A DNA stretch of 64,000 bases from Shinisaurus crocodilurus (Eukaryota; Chordata; Lepidosauria; Squamata; Shinisauridae), in contig CM037879.1 of the NCBI GenBank assembly GCA_021292165.1, positions 161,557,886 to 161,621,885 of the forward strand. Reading direction: 5' to 3'. Below are positions 33,390-42,345 of this stretch, piece by piece. The notes beneath the pieces are model-generated. The model made no database searches. It was not told the DNA's origin and was given only the letters and a program-made list of their open reading frames with translations. How positions within the stretch are numbered: the stretch's first letter is position 1; the number at the start of each line of letters is the position of its first letter. A program made the position numbers and the translations under genes.

Positions 33390-33562
33390 TTCTTCTTCGT
33401 GGTCTCTGTGCATCACACATATGGGCTCTGCGCCTGCGCTGAGCCAGTCTCGGAAGATTCTTTAGCTGAGTCAAAATGGGCGGGAACCCCTCCCCCACGG
33501 TGCTCGCTCCTAGCACGGTTCCCGCCCATTCCCTCAGTTCCTTTTCGACCGCCATTGCGACC
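33390..33562 (+). repeat. Left inverted terminal repeat of DIRS copy 1
   Basis: Begins TTCTTCTTCGTGGTCTCTG. From the GGGCTCTGCGCCTGCGCTGA block (33,422) to the TTCCCTCAGTTCC block it is the exact complement of the right repeat over about 120 bp, then continues with mismatches to about 33,562. It contains GGGCGG and CCCGCCC boxes that could bind Sp1-type factors, so it may carry the promoter (inference). An A22 run lies downstream at 33,699-33,720, just before ORF1. Confidence 0.93.
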
Positions 33563-33764
33563 AGCAGCTCTCGAAAGGTTCTCCAGGGATTTATCCCTCT
33601 ACCAACGGCTGAGTACTTAACTACTTAAATACTTAACTACTTCTTATCTCTATTCAATTATTCAACTATTCAACTATCTCCCCTTCGTTTCTTCACTCAA
33701 AAAAAAAAAAAAAAAAAAAATTCTTCGTTGATCTTCCTTCTGGCTTCCCCCCCCCCCTAAAACG

Positions 33765-36515
33765 ATGGCCCTTAAGGCCCCGTTCAGAAAATGCACCGAA
33801 TGCGACGCAAAGCTACCCCCAGCAGATGGCCATACCCTATGCCTTTTATGCCTGGGGCAAGAACACATTGTAGAGACTTGCCGTCACTGCAAAAAGTTCA
33901 CTAAGGTGACTAGAAAGCAGCGGGCTTTAAAGTTAAAAACCTCTTTGTGGCAGCAAACTCTATCGGCGGCTGGCCCTTCTCTCCCACGCGCCACAACTTC
34001 AAAGAAACCTTCCCCCTCGACTGTAAAAGTCACCGGGAAAGAGGGAGACCAACCTCAAAAGAAAAGGTCTCACAAGAGCCCTGCAGGAGAAAAACCTAAA
34101 AAGAAACCAAGGACCCTATCGCCAATCGGCTCGGTAGCTCACAAAAAACAAGACGCAACCAAAACTGTGGCATCGCCGTCTTCAACTAGACGATCGACAT
34201 CGGTGCACAAAGAGCTATCGACTCCGAGGATCATTGAGCTCGACACAGCCATAGACCGGGCAGAGTCCATCTCCGACGGAGAAATTTTAGACTCCCCGCC
34301 TAAAACGGCTCGATCGCGCCACTCCACCTCACCTAAGAGAGGAGAGGAGCCCCAATTGAAGCCATCTGGGCATCACAGTCGGTCTGGATCGCAAGCGTCC
34401 AAGAGACCCTCTATACGATCCAAAGACGACCTCACATATCAGGAGCGGGAGGATAGTGCGACTCGGCATCGATCGCCTCGGCATCGATCGCCTCGGCATC
34501 GATCGCCTCGACATCGGTCGCCTCGACACCGGAGAGACCATGGGTCTCACAGTACTCGTCCTGATAGCTCATCCGAGGATGAAGCTACCCGACGTAGTAC
34601 GCAGCGCGCCGCTGCTGAAAAACCGGCGGACGCTGGCAGCCCAAGACGGACCGCTGCCGACACCGGAAACCCCCGCCATCGACACTCATCGGTCGACACC
34701 GAGGGCTCTCGCCGCCGGGATCTACGACACGACGTCGAGCACCGCCGGCACCGTAGCCCCTCCATCGATGTCGAATGGCGCCGATACAGCCCTCCCTACC
34801 GCGTCGCACGCCGCCGCCGAAGTGTCTCGACCGACACCGATTACAGCCCTCCCTACGGCTCCGATCATCGCCATCGAGGGTCTTCAACTGACCGCAATCG
34901 CCCAGCCGTTTCGCCAGACATCGACCGTCGCCGCCATCGAAGCCGATCGCTCGATGCCGACCGTCGACATCGCAGGTCAAGGAGCCACTCGATCGACACC
35001 GACGAGCCTCGGCACCGAATCGACCGCCGACGCCGAAGTACCTCCTCCGGCAGCGCGCCGCCAGGGGATCGCCATCGACATCGAAGGAAGCCCATCGATG
35101 CCGAACGACGCCACAGCTCCCCCTATGCTGATCGCTATCGACATCGAACACCACCCATCGATGCCGAACGACGCCGCAGATCTCCCTATGTTGGACACAG
35201 TCGACACCGATCCTCACCTCCCGGTATCGATGGACGCAGAGGGCCGACACGGAGTAGGAGTCCACGCGAGCGATATCACAGCACCGCGCAGACTGCACGA
35301 GACTCTAGCCCACGAAACAAAAACCAGGCTACGAGTTCCAAATCTCGTCACCCTCCGACCCAAGCATCCCCAAGAAAGGCCCTATGTAAAAAGAAACATC
35401 TAAAAAAACCAGCTCCATCTAAAGATCTAGACCCAGGATCCTCGTCGGATTTACCATACTCAGACTCAGACTCCACATTGTCTGGCCCCCTCGAGTCGTC
35501 ACCAGATCTCCAAGTCGAATCGAGGGCGGCAGTATCACCTTCAGAGGACCTTGGGACTTTCGCAGACCACGTGCTGAGAATGACAGCATCCCTGGGGATA
35601 GAGACTGTCATTGAATCGCCTGATGATGACGACCCAGTGTATAACATGATGCAATCAACACAAACATCACCAGCACTGGTGCCTTACCTGCCAGCGCTAC
35701 TGAAAGTCGTCAAAAATACCTGGAACAAACCAGCAGTGATCCCTCCAACGGGCAAGAGGCTGGAATCCCTTTATCGCGTCCGCAAAGAGGATGCCCAATT
35801 CCTCTTTACCCATCCAGCTCCGAATTCTATTATAGTCGAGTCTGCCCAGTCCACCTCGAGTAAGATACATACCACACCGGTGGATCAGGAGGGCAAAAAG
35901 CTGGATGCCTGTGCTAGGCGCGTGTATTCCTCCAGCGCCTTGGGCCTAAGGGTCTCAAACTATCAGGCAATAATGGCAAGATACCAACACTTCCTGACAG
36001 AAAAACTAGGCAACCTATGCGAGGACCTGTCAGAAGAAAAAAGACAACTGGCACGCGTGCTGCAGGCGGAAGCCCTGAGCATGGCAACACTTCAAATGAA
36101 CAACGCCAGACACCAAACAGATTGCCACGCGAGGGCACTTATCAGCTCAGTGGCACTTCGCAGACATGCTTGGCTCCGCTCAACGTTGCTGAACACAGAA
36201 GCGAGAGCGCGTATAGAGAACCTGCCATTTGACGGCGAGGGACTCTTTAACACCAAAACAGATGACTCCCTCGACGCAGCCCAGAAAGCGAAAGTCACAG
36301 CGCAAAAGATGGGGCTTAACGCAGCCCCAAGGCAGAGATTCAAATCTAAGCAGTGGACAAAGTTCCAGCCTGCAGCACCGTTTCGGCCGCGCTTCGCACA
36401 GAAAAATCAAGACTTACGAGGGCGAGACCGTCAACCCTCTGGGCCAAGAAGACCCTTCCAACCTAAGTACCAAGGACCAAGGAAGGGCAACTCTTTCGGC
36501 AAACGGCGTCTTTGA
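33765..36515 (+). CDS. DIRS ORF1, Gag-like protein, 916 aa
   Basis: Structural/nucleic-acid-binding protein of the retrotransposon. The N-terminus has a probable zinc-binding module: Cys10, Cys13, His23, Cys26, Cys29, His34, Cys39, His41 and Cys42. Residues about 120-545 form a long RS/RH-rich low-complexity linker, with four to five RHRSP repeats at about residues 233-258 and many SIDxERR-like units. Residues about 558-855 form the conserved domain (DLGTFADHVLRMTASLGIE, MATLQMNNARHQTDCHARAL), which I recall as related to the LAP2-alpha C-terminal domain, itself held to derive from a DIRS Gag. The tail (860-916) is basic. ATG at 33,765 is the first Met of the frame. The TGA at 36,513-36,515 is followed by continued open sequence in the same frame leading to the recombinase. 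Confidence 0.9.
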   Translation: MALKAPFRKCTECDAKLPPADGHTLCLLCLGQEHIVETCRHCKKFTKVTRKQRALKLKTSLWQQTLSAAGPSLPRATTSKKPSPSTVKVTGKEGDQPQKKRSHKSPAGEKPKKKPRTLSPIGSVAHKKQDATKTVASPSSTRRSTSVHKELSTPRIIELDTAIDRAESISDGEILDSPPKTARSRHSTSPKRGEEPQLKPSGHHSRSGSQASKRPSIRSKDDLTYQEREDSATRHRSPRHRSPRHRSPRHRSPRHRRDHGSHSTRPDSSSEDEATRRSTQRAAAEKPADAGSPRRTAADTGNPRHRHSSVDTEGSRRRDLRHDVEHRRHRSPSIDVEWRRYSPPYRVARRRRSVSTDTDYSPPYGSDHRHRGSSTDRNRPAVSPDIDRRRHRSRSLDADRRHRRSRSHSIDTDEPRHRIDRRRRSTSSGSAPPGDRHRHRRKPIDAERRHSSPYADRYRHRTPPIDAERRRRSPYVGHSRHRSSPPGIDGRRGPTRSRSPRERYHSTAQTARDSSPRNKNQATSSKSRHPPTQASPRKALCKKKHLKKPAPSKDLDPGSSSDLPYSDSDSTLSGPLESSPDLQVESRAAVSPSEDLGTFADHVLRMTASLGIETVIESPDDDDPVYNMMQSTQTSPALVPYLPALLKVVKNTWNKPAVIPPTGKRLESLYRVRKEDAQFLFTHPAPNSIIVESAQSTSSKIHTTPVDQEGKKLDACARRVYSSSALGLRVSNYQAIMARYQHFLTEKLGNLCEDLSEEKRQLARVLQAEALSMATLQMNNARHQTDCHARALISSVALRRHAWLRSTLLNTEARARIENLPFDGEGLFNTKTDDSLDAAQKAKVTAQKMGLNAAPRQRFKSKQWTKFQPAAPFRPRFAQKNQDLRGRDRQPSGPRRPFQPKYQGPRKGNSFGKRRL
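34461..34532 (+). repeat. 15-bp tandem repeat in ORF1
   Basis: Unit CGGCATCGATCGCCT repeated about 4.5 times, encoding RHRSP. Being 15 bp, it keeps the frame. The same linker region is a much larger 39-bp minisatellite in DIRS copy 2. Confidence 0.9.
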
Positions 36516-38493
36516 CTTAACACGAATCGAGACATACTTACTGGACATGACTCAAACACCGGACACGACAACACCACCGATTATGACAACCCAACGAACT
36601 CCATCAAAATCGTCAAATACAATTACCCTATTCACGGACAGACTAGCCACTTACCTTCCATCGTGGCACCATATTACGACGGACCGCTGGGTCCTCAACA
36701 TCATCCAGCACGGGTACCAGATCGAATTCGACGTTCTCCCCCCCTTCCTCGGCATCACTACCACACAGCCCACTCCACCGTTACTGGAGGAGGTGGACTC
36801 TCTGTTGCAGAAGGGCGCCATCCAGCCTGTCCACCCACATCACCTCCAGGAGGGGCTCTATTCCCGGTACTTCACAGTGTTGAAGAAGGGGGGAGGACTT
36901 CGCCCGATCTTGGACCTCCGACTTGTCAACTTCTTCATAACAGCAAAGAAGTTCAGAATGGTCACCATCCAGTCGATACTGCCTTTACTTCGCAAGACGG
37001 ATTGGTTTGCGTCGATAGACCTGCAGGACGCATACTTCCACATTGCCATTCACCAAGACAGTCGGAAGTACCTGCGGTTCAAGATAGGGGACGAGGCCTA
37101 TCAATTCGTAGTCCTCCCCTTCGGCCTCTCCACTGCACCGAGGGTGTTCACCAAACGCATGGCAGTCGTCTGTGCAAGTCTAAGGGCCAGGGGAATCCGG
37201 ATCTTCCCCTACCTCGACGACTGGCTGGTAGTGGACTCCACGAAATCTCGTCTAGAGTCGGCCATCCGCACGACATTGCACCTACTCAAAGATCTAGGAC
37301 TATGTCTCAACGCCAAGAAATCTGTCCTCACTCCGGCCAAGGAGATCCAGTTCATAGGGGCGGTTCTCAACTCGATTCAAGGACGGGCTTATCTACCACG
37401 AGACAGATTGGACAAGATACTTACCCTCTCAAAAAGTCTGTACCAATCTCGCTCCACACCAGCAAAGACAATCCAGCGCCTCCTAGGCCACATGGCCTCA
37501 ACGATACAGGTCGTGAACTACGCCCGCCTGCACATGAGAACCCTCCAGAACTGGTTCATCCGCTCCTACAATCCGCAAAGACAGTCCCCTTCCACTCGTC
37601 TTCCCATTCCAAGAACGGTCAAAGCGACTTTGCTATGGTGGACGGACAGGAGGAATCTGGACAAGGGGGTTCCCTTTCACCCACTAACGCCAACAAAGAT
37701 ACTAACAACAGACGCCTCCCTCCTGGGTTGGGGAGCACACTGTGCAGGACTTACCACGCAAGGAACATGGAATTCCATTCAACGCAAGATGCATATCAAC
37801 ATGCTGGAACTACTTGCTGTTTGGAACGCCATGAAGGCGCTGGAGTCCGAGCTATACCACCATCACATTCAAGTAGTCACGGACAACACGACCGTTGTAG
37901 CCTACCTCAACAAACAAGGAGGCACGCGGTCCATGAGACTAACAAGACTGACCCTCAAAATCCTCCACTGGACGATCCGAAGGTCCATCTCTCTCGTGGC
38001 GATCCACATCGCGGGCAAGGACAATACCCTAGCGGATGCCCTCAGCAGAGTCTCCCTGCAGTCCCACGAATGGCAGTTGGACCCGGACGTTCTCCATTGG
38101 ATCTTCTCAATCTGGGGCCACCCACAAATAGACCTCTTCGCTACCTCAGAGAACACAGCATGCCACCAGTTCTGCAGCAGGGCAGCTTCAGATCCAGAGT
38201 CCATTACAGACGCCTTTATGATGCAGTGGTCGGGGCATCTATTCTACATCTTTCCACCCCTTCCTCTGTTGACACGGGTCGTCTCGAAAATATGGAACGA
38301 CTGCACAGACTGCATCCTGATAGCACCATGGTGGCCCAGACAGCCGTGGTTCCCCCAGGTTCTCCACCTTTCCAGAGGGGAATACAAGTCACTGCCCATC
38401 ACACCAACTCTATTAACCCAGGCTCGGGGCGAGATCCGGCACCCAGACCTGAAGAGCTTGGCGCTCATGGCATGGAGGATACGTCACTCCTAG
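36229..38493 (+). CDS. DIRS ORF2, reverse transcriptase/RNase H, about 754 aa
   Basis: Copies element RNA into DNA and removes the RNA strand. The frame opens at 36,229 (first ATG 36,262), overlapping the ORF1 end by up to 287 bp. RT motifs: LRPILDLRLVNFFI, then FASIDLQDAYFHIAIH with catalytic Asp264, VLPFGLSTAPRVFTK, and YLDDW at residues 328-332 (Asp330, Asp331). RNase H: TTDASLLGWGAHC with Asp495, LELLAVWNAMKALE with Glu527, VVTDNTTVVAYLNKQGG with Asp552, and AGKDNTLADALSR. A further conserved C-terminal part (WSGHLFYIFPPLPLL, APWWPRQPWFPQVL) follows, with the stop at 38,491-38,493. All expected catalytic acids are present. How it is translated (frameshift, reinitiation or spliced RNA) is not visible. 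Confidence 0.95.
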   Translation: MTARDSLTPKQMTPSTQPRKRKSQRKRWGLTQPQGRDSNLSSGQSSSLQHRFGRASHRKIKTYEGETVNPLGQEDPSNLSTKDQGRATLSANGVFDLTRIETYLLDMTQTPDTTTPPIMTTQRTPSKSSNTITLFTDRLATYLPSWHHITTDRWVLNIIQHGYQIEFDVLPPFLGITTTQPTPPLLEEVDSLLQKGAIQPVHPHHLQEGLYSRYFTVLKKGGGLRPILDLRLVNFFITAKKFRMVTIQSILPLLRKTDWFASIDLQDAYFHIAIHQDSRKYLRFKIGDEAYQFVVLPFGLSTAPRVFTKRMAVVCASLRARGIRIFPYLDDWLVVDSTKSRLESAIRTTLHLLKDLGLCLNAKKSVLTPAKEIQFIGAVLNSIQGRAYLPRDRLDKILTLSKSLYQSRSTPAKTIQRLLGHMASTIQVVNYARLHMRTLQNWFIRSYNPQRQSPSTRLPIPRTVKATLLWWTDRRNLDKGVPFHPLTPTKILTTDASLLGWGAHCAGLTTQGTWNSIQRKMHINMLELLAVWNAMKALESELYHHHIQVVTDNTTVVAYLNKQGGTRSMRLTRLTLKILHWTIRRSISLVAIHIAGKDNTLADALSRVSLQSHEWQLDPDVLHWIFSIWGHPQIDLFATSENTACHQFCSRAASDPESITDAFMMQWSGHLFYIFPPLPLLTRVVSKIWNDCTDCILIAPWWPRQPWFPQVLHLSRGEYKSLPITPTLLTQARGEIRHPDLKSLALMAWRIRHS

Positions 38494-39515
38494 TGCAAAA
38501 TTTGCCAATAGCAATCCAGGACATCCTAACAGCGGCACGCAAACCAGCAACAAGAGCATCTTATGCTAGAAAATGGCTGGCATTCTCGAGATTCGTCAAG
38601 ACACAAGGGCAAGATCCAAATACTTGCACAATACAAACTGTCCTGGAATATCTACACACTTTAATGCTAAGAGGATTAAAGCTTTCATCTATAAAAGTAT
38701 ACTTAGCGGCAATCTCGGCCAATAGACCCTACTCCACCGCAGGGACAGTCTTCACTCACCCAATAGTGAAGCAGTTCCTGAAAGGTCTAAGGAATACCAT
38801 TCCTCCGATCAAAGACTTGACACCGGGATGGGACCTACCATTGGTACTGCGTGCACTACAACAGAAACCATTTGAACCGCTCGCCACCATAGATTATCGG
38901 TTGCTAACATGGAAAACGGCCTTCCTTGTCGCCATTACCTCGGCAAGAAGATCCAGCGAGCTATGTGCACTAAGAGAGGATCCACCTTACATGACTTTTC
39001 ACAGAGACAAGGTGATTGTCCGTCCAGACACCTCCTTCGTCCCAAAAGTAGTGTCGGAATTTCACACCAGCCAGGATATAATACTACCAGCCTTTTTTCA
39101 GAGTCCAACAACAGACCTGGAAAAGAGAATGCACGCTCTAGACGTCCGCCGTGCACTGGCTTTCTACAAGGACAGAACAGCCTCGTTTAGGAGATCGACG
39201 CAGCTGTTCGTCTGTTATGGCGAAAATTCAAAGGGCTTACCTGTGTCCAGGCAAAGGTTCGCCAAATGGATTGTAGAGACAATTAAGCTCGCTTACCAAT
39301 TAAGCAGCAGACAGTTGCCGGGTGCGATAAGAGCGCACTCAACCCGGGCGCAATCAACATCCACGGCGTTTGGAAGGGGCATTCCTCTACAGGATCTGTG
39401 TAGAGCGGCCACTTGGTCTGCGCCTTCGACGTTTGTCAAACACTATAAGCTTGACCTCCGAGCCCGAGAAGCGAACGCTTTTGGCAGAGCAGTCCTCTCA
39501 TCGGTGCTGCAGTGA
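38472..39515 (+). CDS. DIRS ORF3, tyrosine recombinase, about 347 aa from the in-frame ATG
   Basis: Integrates the circular DIRS DNA without a target duplication. The N-terminal SAM-like core-binding part is RASYARKWLAFSRFVKTQG followed by a helical region. Catalytic residues: first Arg in TSARRSSELCAL (codons 38,946-38,951), the HxxR box in RAHSTRAQS (His 39,336, Arg 39,345), and the nucleophile Tyr in FVKHYKLDL (codon 39,444-39,446). I chose the ATG at 38,472, which overlaps the ORF2 stop by 22 bp, because recombinase homology begins just after it. The frame itself is open back to 36,516, directly after the ORF1 TGA, so a longer product or a Gag-readthrough fusion is possible. Confidence 0.92.
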   Translation: MEDTSLLVQNLPIAIQDILTAARKPATRASYARKWLAFSRFVKTQGQDPNTCTIQTVLEYLHTLMLRGLKLSSIKVYLAAISANRPYSTAGTVFTHPIVKQFLKGLRNTIPPIKDLTPGWDLPLVLRALQQKPFEPLATIDYRLLTWKTAFLVAITSARRSSELCALREDPPYMTFHRDKVIVRPDTSFVPKVVSEFHTSQDIILPAFFQSPTTDLEKRMHALDVRRALAFYKDRTASFRRSTQLFVCYGENSKGLPVSRQRFAKWIVETIKLAYQLSSRQLPGAIRAHSTRAQSTSTAFGRGIPLQDLCRAATWSAPSTFVKHYKLDLRAREANAFGRAVLSSVLQ

Positions 39516-39558
39516 CATGTGACGCCGTCCCACCGCCGGTAAGTCAGCTTGCTACTCT

Positions 39559-39652
39559 GCCCATATGTGTGATGCACAGAGACCACGAAGAAGAAGGACA
39601 GGTTGCTTACCTGTAACTGTAGTTCTTCGAGTGGTCATCTGTGCAGTCACAC
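39559..39652. repeat. Internal complementary region of DIRS copy 1
   Basis: 39,559-39,595 is the reverse complement of the outer left end (33,390-33,426), and 39,596-39,652 of the outer right end (39,962-40,018). They are joined at AAGAAGAA|GGACAGG, as in the circle junction. In DIRS models this serves to align and complete the ends during circle formation. Confidence 0.95.
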
Positions 39653-39816
39653 AACCCACCCATCCATCCCCGCTCGGCGTCATTATCGATTTCGATGGAC
39701 CTGCCAGTGGAGATTGGGTGCATCGCTCCAGCTCGTCCCAAAGATGAGAAATTGCGTTGCTGTTACGACCCAAAGGACATATAGGATGACACCAACAGCG
39801 GTCCCTCGGTTCATGG

Positions 39817-40018
39817 GGTCGCAATAGGCGGTCTCATAGGAACTGAGGGAATGGGCGGGAACCGTGCTAGGAGCGAGCACCGTGGGGGAGGGGTTCCCGC
39901 CCATTTTGACTCAGCTAAAGAATCTTCCGAGACTGGCTCAGCGCAGGCGCAGAGCCCATATGTGTGACTGCACAGATGACCACTCGAAGAACTACAGTTA
40001 CAGGTAAGCAACCTGTCC
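39817..40018 (-). repeat. Right inverted terminal repeat of DIRS copy 1
   Basis: Complement of the left repeat plus an extra outer 27 bp (ending CAGTTACAGGTAAGCAACC then TGTCC) that the left end lacks. The unequal ends are normal for DIRS. The extra part has a small hairpin (CAGGT...ACCTG). Confidence 0.93.
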
Positions 40019-40489
40019 CTACTGTGAAACGGATGCAGAACTTCTGATCTCCTTGTGGCCATGCTAGCAGAGGAAATGGGAGCCCAATGCTTGCTGAATC
40101 ACATCTTTGTAATGCTAAACCATGGCTAACTGTTATGTGTGACACACACACACACCAAGACGTAAGAACGTAAGGAGCTGGATTAAACCAAAGGTCTATG
40201 TAATCCAACATTTGCTTTGAACAGTGACTAATCAAATGACTATGGGGAGCCTACAGCAGGACATGAATGCAATAACACCCTCCCCCTCATGTTCCACAGC
40301 AACTGGTATACAGAGGCATAATGCTTGTGATACTGGAGATAATATATAGCCATCATGTCTAGTAGCCATTGATAGTCCTTTAATTTGTCTAATTTTCATT
40401 TATTTATGGATGTATTTATTTCTATTTCTATCCCGCCCTTCAAAAAAAAACAAAAAACCAGGGCAGGTGGTAACAATATTAAAAACAAC

Positions 40490-42345
40490 ATATGGTACAA
40501 CAATTAAAAATCCTATTGAAACAATGGATAGGTTGGAGAACCTCTTGAAAGAATTTGGAGAAATAACGGGGCTTCAGATGAATTGGGGTAAATCCAAGAT
40601 TTTATTGTTTAATTATAGTAAAAAAGAGGAGAATGAAATGTTAAAGAAAAAATATAACATTAAAATTACAAATGTAATTAAATATTTAGTAATAGAAATT
40701 ACACAAGATATTGATAAAGTAGGAGAACAAAATTTTAGAAAGTTAAAGATGGAGGTTAAAAATAAAATAGAGGAGTATAAAAAAATTGGACTTTCATGGT
40801 TTGGTAGAATAGCGTTGGTAAAAATGAAGATATTGCCTAAGATAAACTTTTTGTTTAGGATGTTACCAGTAAAGATTACAGAAAAAGAAATTAAAGATTG
40901 GCAATTGATTATTAATGAAGGAAAAGATCAAGGATTAATAAATTTTGTTGGTATAAAGCCCAAAAAATAGGTGGTTTAGGTCTTCCTAACATAAAGTGGT
41001 ATTATTTAGCCAACCAAGTAAGACATATTTTGGACATTATAGCAGGGAAAGACAAAATGTGGCTGGAATTAGAAACACAAGAATTAGGAAAAATATAAAT
41101 AATATTATAAAAGGACTAGAAAATCCCTTTTTGAGGAGTTAGAGAGTTGGAATAGCATGAGGAAAATTTTTACACCAGAGGTATCCCCGTTAACTGTGGT
41201 AGTGGTCATGGATGACTTTCCAGAAAATGTAAGACATATAGAAGCTATACTAAGGAGAAAAAAGGTGATTAAATTAATGGATTGGGTGGAAAAATTGAAG
41301 ACTAGAGAACATATACGGTAATAGAAATAGTAGGAAGAGGGAGAATTTCATGTGGCTTACACTGGCTCAGCTTGTCTGAGTGTGGAAAGCTGAGCAGGGT
41401 CAGGCCTGGTTATTACTTGGATGGGAGACCCCTCCTCTAGTTTCCTGCATTGAGCAGGAGGTTGGACTCAATAGCCTTGTAGGCTCCTTCCAACTCTATG
41501 ATCTATTAAATCTATGGTTAAATTCAATGCAACTGAAACAGTGGTTAAAGAAGTGGAGGACAAGATTTGATAGTGAAAGAGAATTAACCAATTTTGAAAA
41601 GACAGTTTTGAGTAGAGAAGCTATAGAAGGTAATGTTTCAACAAGGGGTACAACAAAGGTTTTATATATGATGTTACAAAAAGAAGAAGAACATAAAGAT
41701 TCTCTTAAACTGTTATGGGATAATGAATTTGATGAGGAAATATCGAAACAAAGTTGGAAAAATATTTGGGATAGACGTATTGTAAGAGTTATGTCAACTA
41801 GGATAAAAGAGAATTTTTATAAAGTGGTATGGAGATGGTATTTAACTCCAGTAAGATTAAATCGGATAAATAACCATTGCTCCGCATTGTGCTGGAGAGG
41901 GTGTAATGAAAAAGGTACATATGCCCATATGTGGTGGAGCTGCAAAAATGTTCTGAAATTTTGGCAGAAAGTGTTTGCAGAAATATCAGAAATAATTGGA
42001 ATGGAATTAGAGGTCTGCCCAAAATTAGCATTGTTAACAATAACAGAAAAATTAGTTTGTTTAAAAAATACTAAAGAACTGATTGTGAATTTGTTAACAG
42101 CAGCTAAATTAATGACGGCTAGGAAATGGAAAGTTCAACATGTCTTTTCAATTACTGAGTGGTATAAAGAGGTATGGAATATCGCGCTAAATGATAAATT
42201 AACTTGTAATATTAAGTGTCAAAAAGGACAATTGGAGAAAGACACTTTTGTGAACATTTGGGGTAAGTTTTTGGATTATGTGTTGGTGAAGGGGAAGGGG
42301 AACGAACCTTGTCAAGATTTGTTACATTTTTGGAATATAGAATAA
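40490..42345 (+). pseudogene. L1 ORF2 C-terminal pseudogene
   Basis: First block 40,490-40,970: NLLKEFGEITGLQMNWGKSK, then IKYLVIEITQDIDK and LSWFGRIALVKMKILPKINF (RT thumb region). A frameshift at about 40,965 is followed by LPNIKWYYLANQVRHI. After the SINE, 41,515-42,345 gives a long frame with CSALCWRGCNEKGTYAHMWW and CKNVLKFWQKVF (the C-terminal cysteine-rich motif of L1 ORF2) and ends CQDLLHFWNIE. The RT catalytic block is absent through 5' truncation. Confidence 0.9.
41350..41514 (+). mobile_element. 5S-rRNA-headed SINE inside the L1
   Basis: TGTGGCTTACACTGGCTCAG, AAGCTGAGCAGGGTCAGGCC, TTACTTGGATGGGAGACCCC, then the CR1-type body GAGCAGGAGGTTGGACTCAA and CCTTCCAACTCTATGATC. The youngest layer of this nest. 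Confidence 0.88.

Larger units (their letters stand above)
33390..40018 (+). mobile_element. DIRS-type tyrosine-recombinase retrotransposon, copy 1, apparently intact
   Basis: A 6,629-bp element with every DIRS hallmark: inverted terminal repeats (33,390-33,562 and 39,817-40,018), three long overlapping ORFs (Gag-like, RT/RNase H, tyrosine recombinase), and an internal complementary region (39,559-39,652) equal to the reverse complement of right end joined to left end. There is no target duplication; the left junction reads G then TT, as for DIRS targeting of GTT. No frameshift or internal stop affects any of the three ORFs. DIRS elements are thought to replicate through a circular DNA inserted by the recombinase. 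Autonomy is inferred, not shown. Confidence 0.95.

Noticed and set aside
34585..35298. Minus-strand 237-codon frame opposite DIRS ORF1
   Set aside because: Antisense shadow of the Arg/Ser-rich linker; composition explains it.
36663..38471. The whole 950-codon frame as recombinase
   Set aside because: Recombinase homology begins only at about 38,480; the upstream part overlaps RT/RNase H in another frame and is reported as a finding instead.
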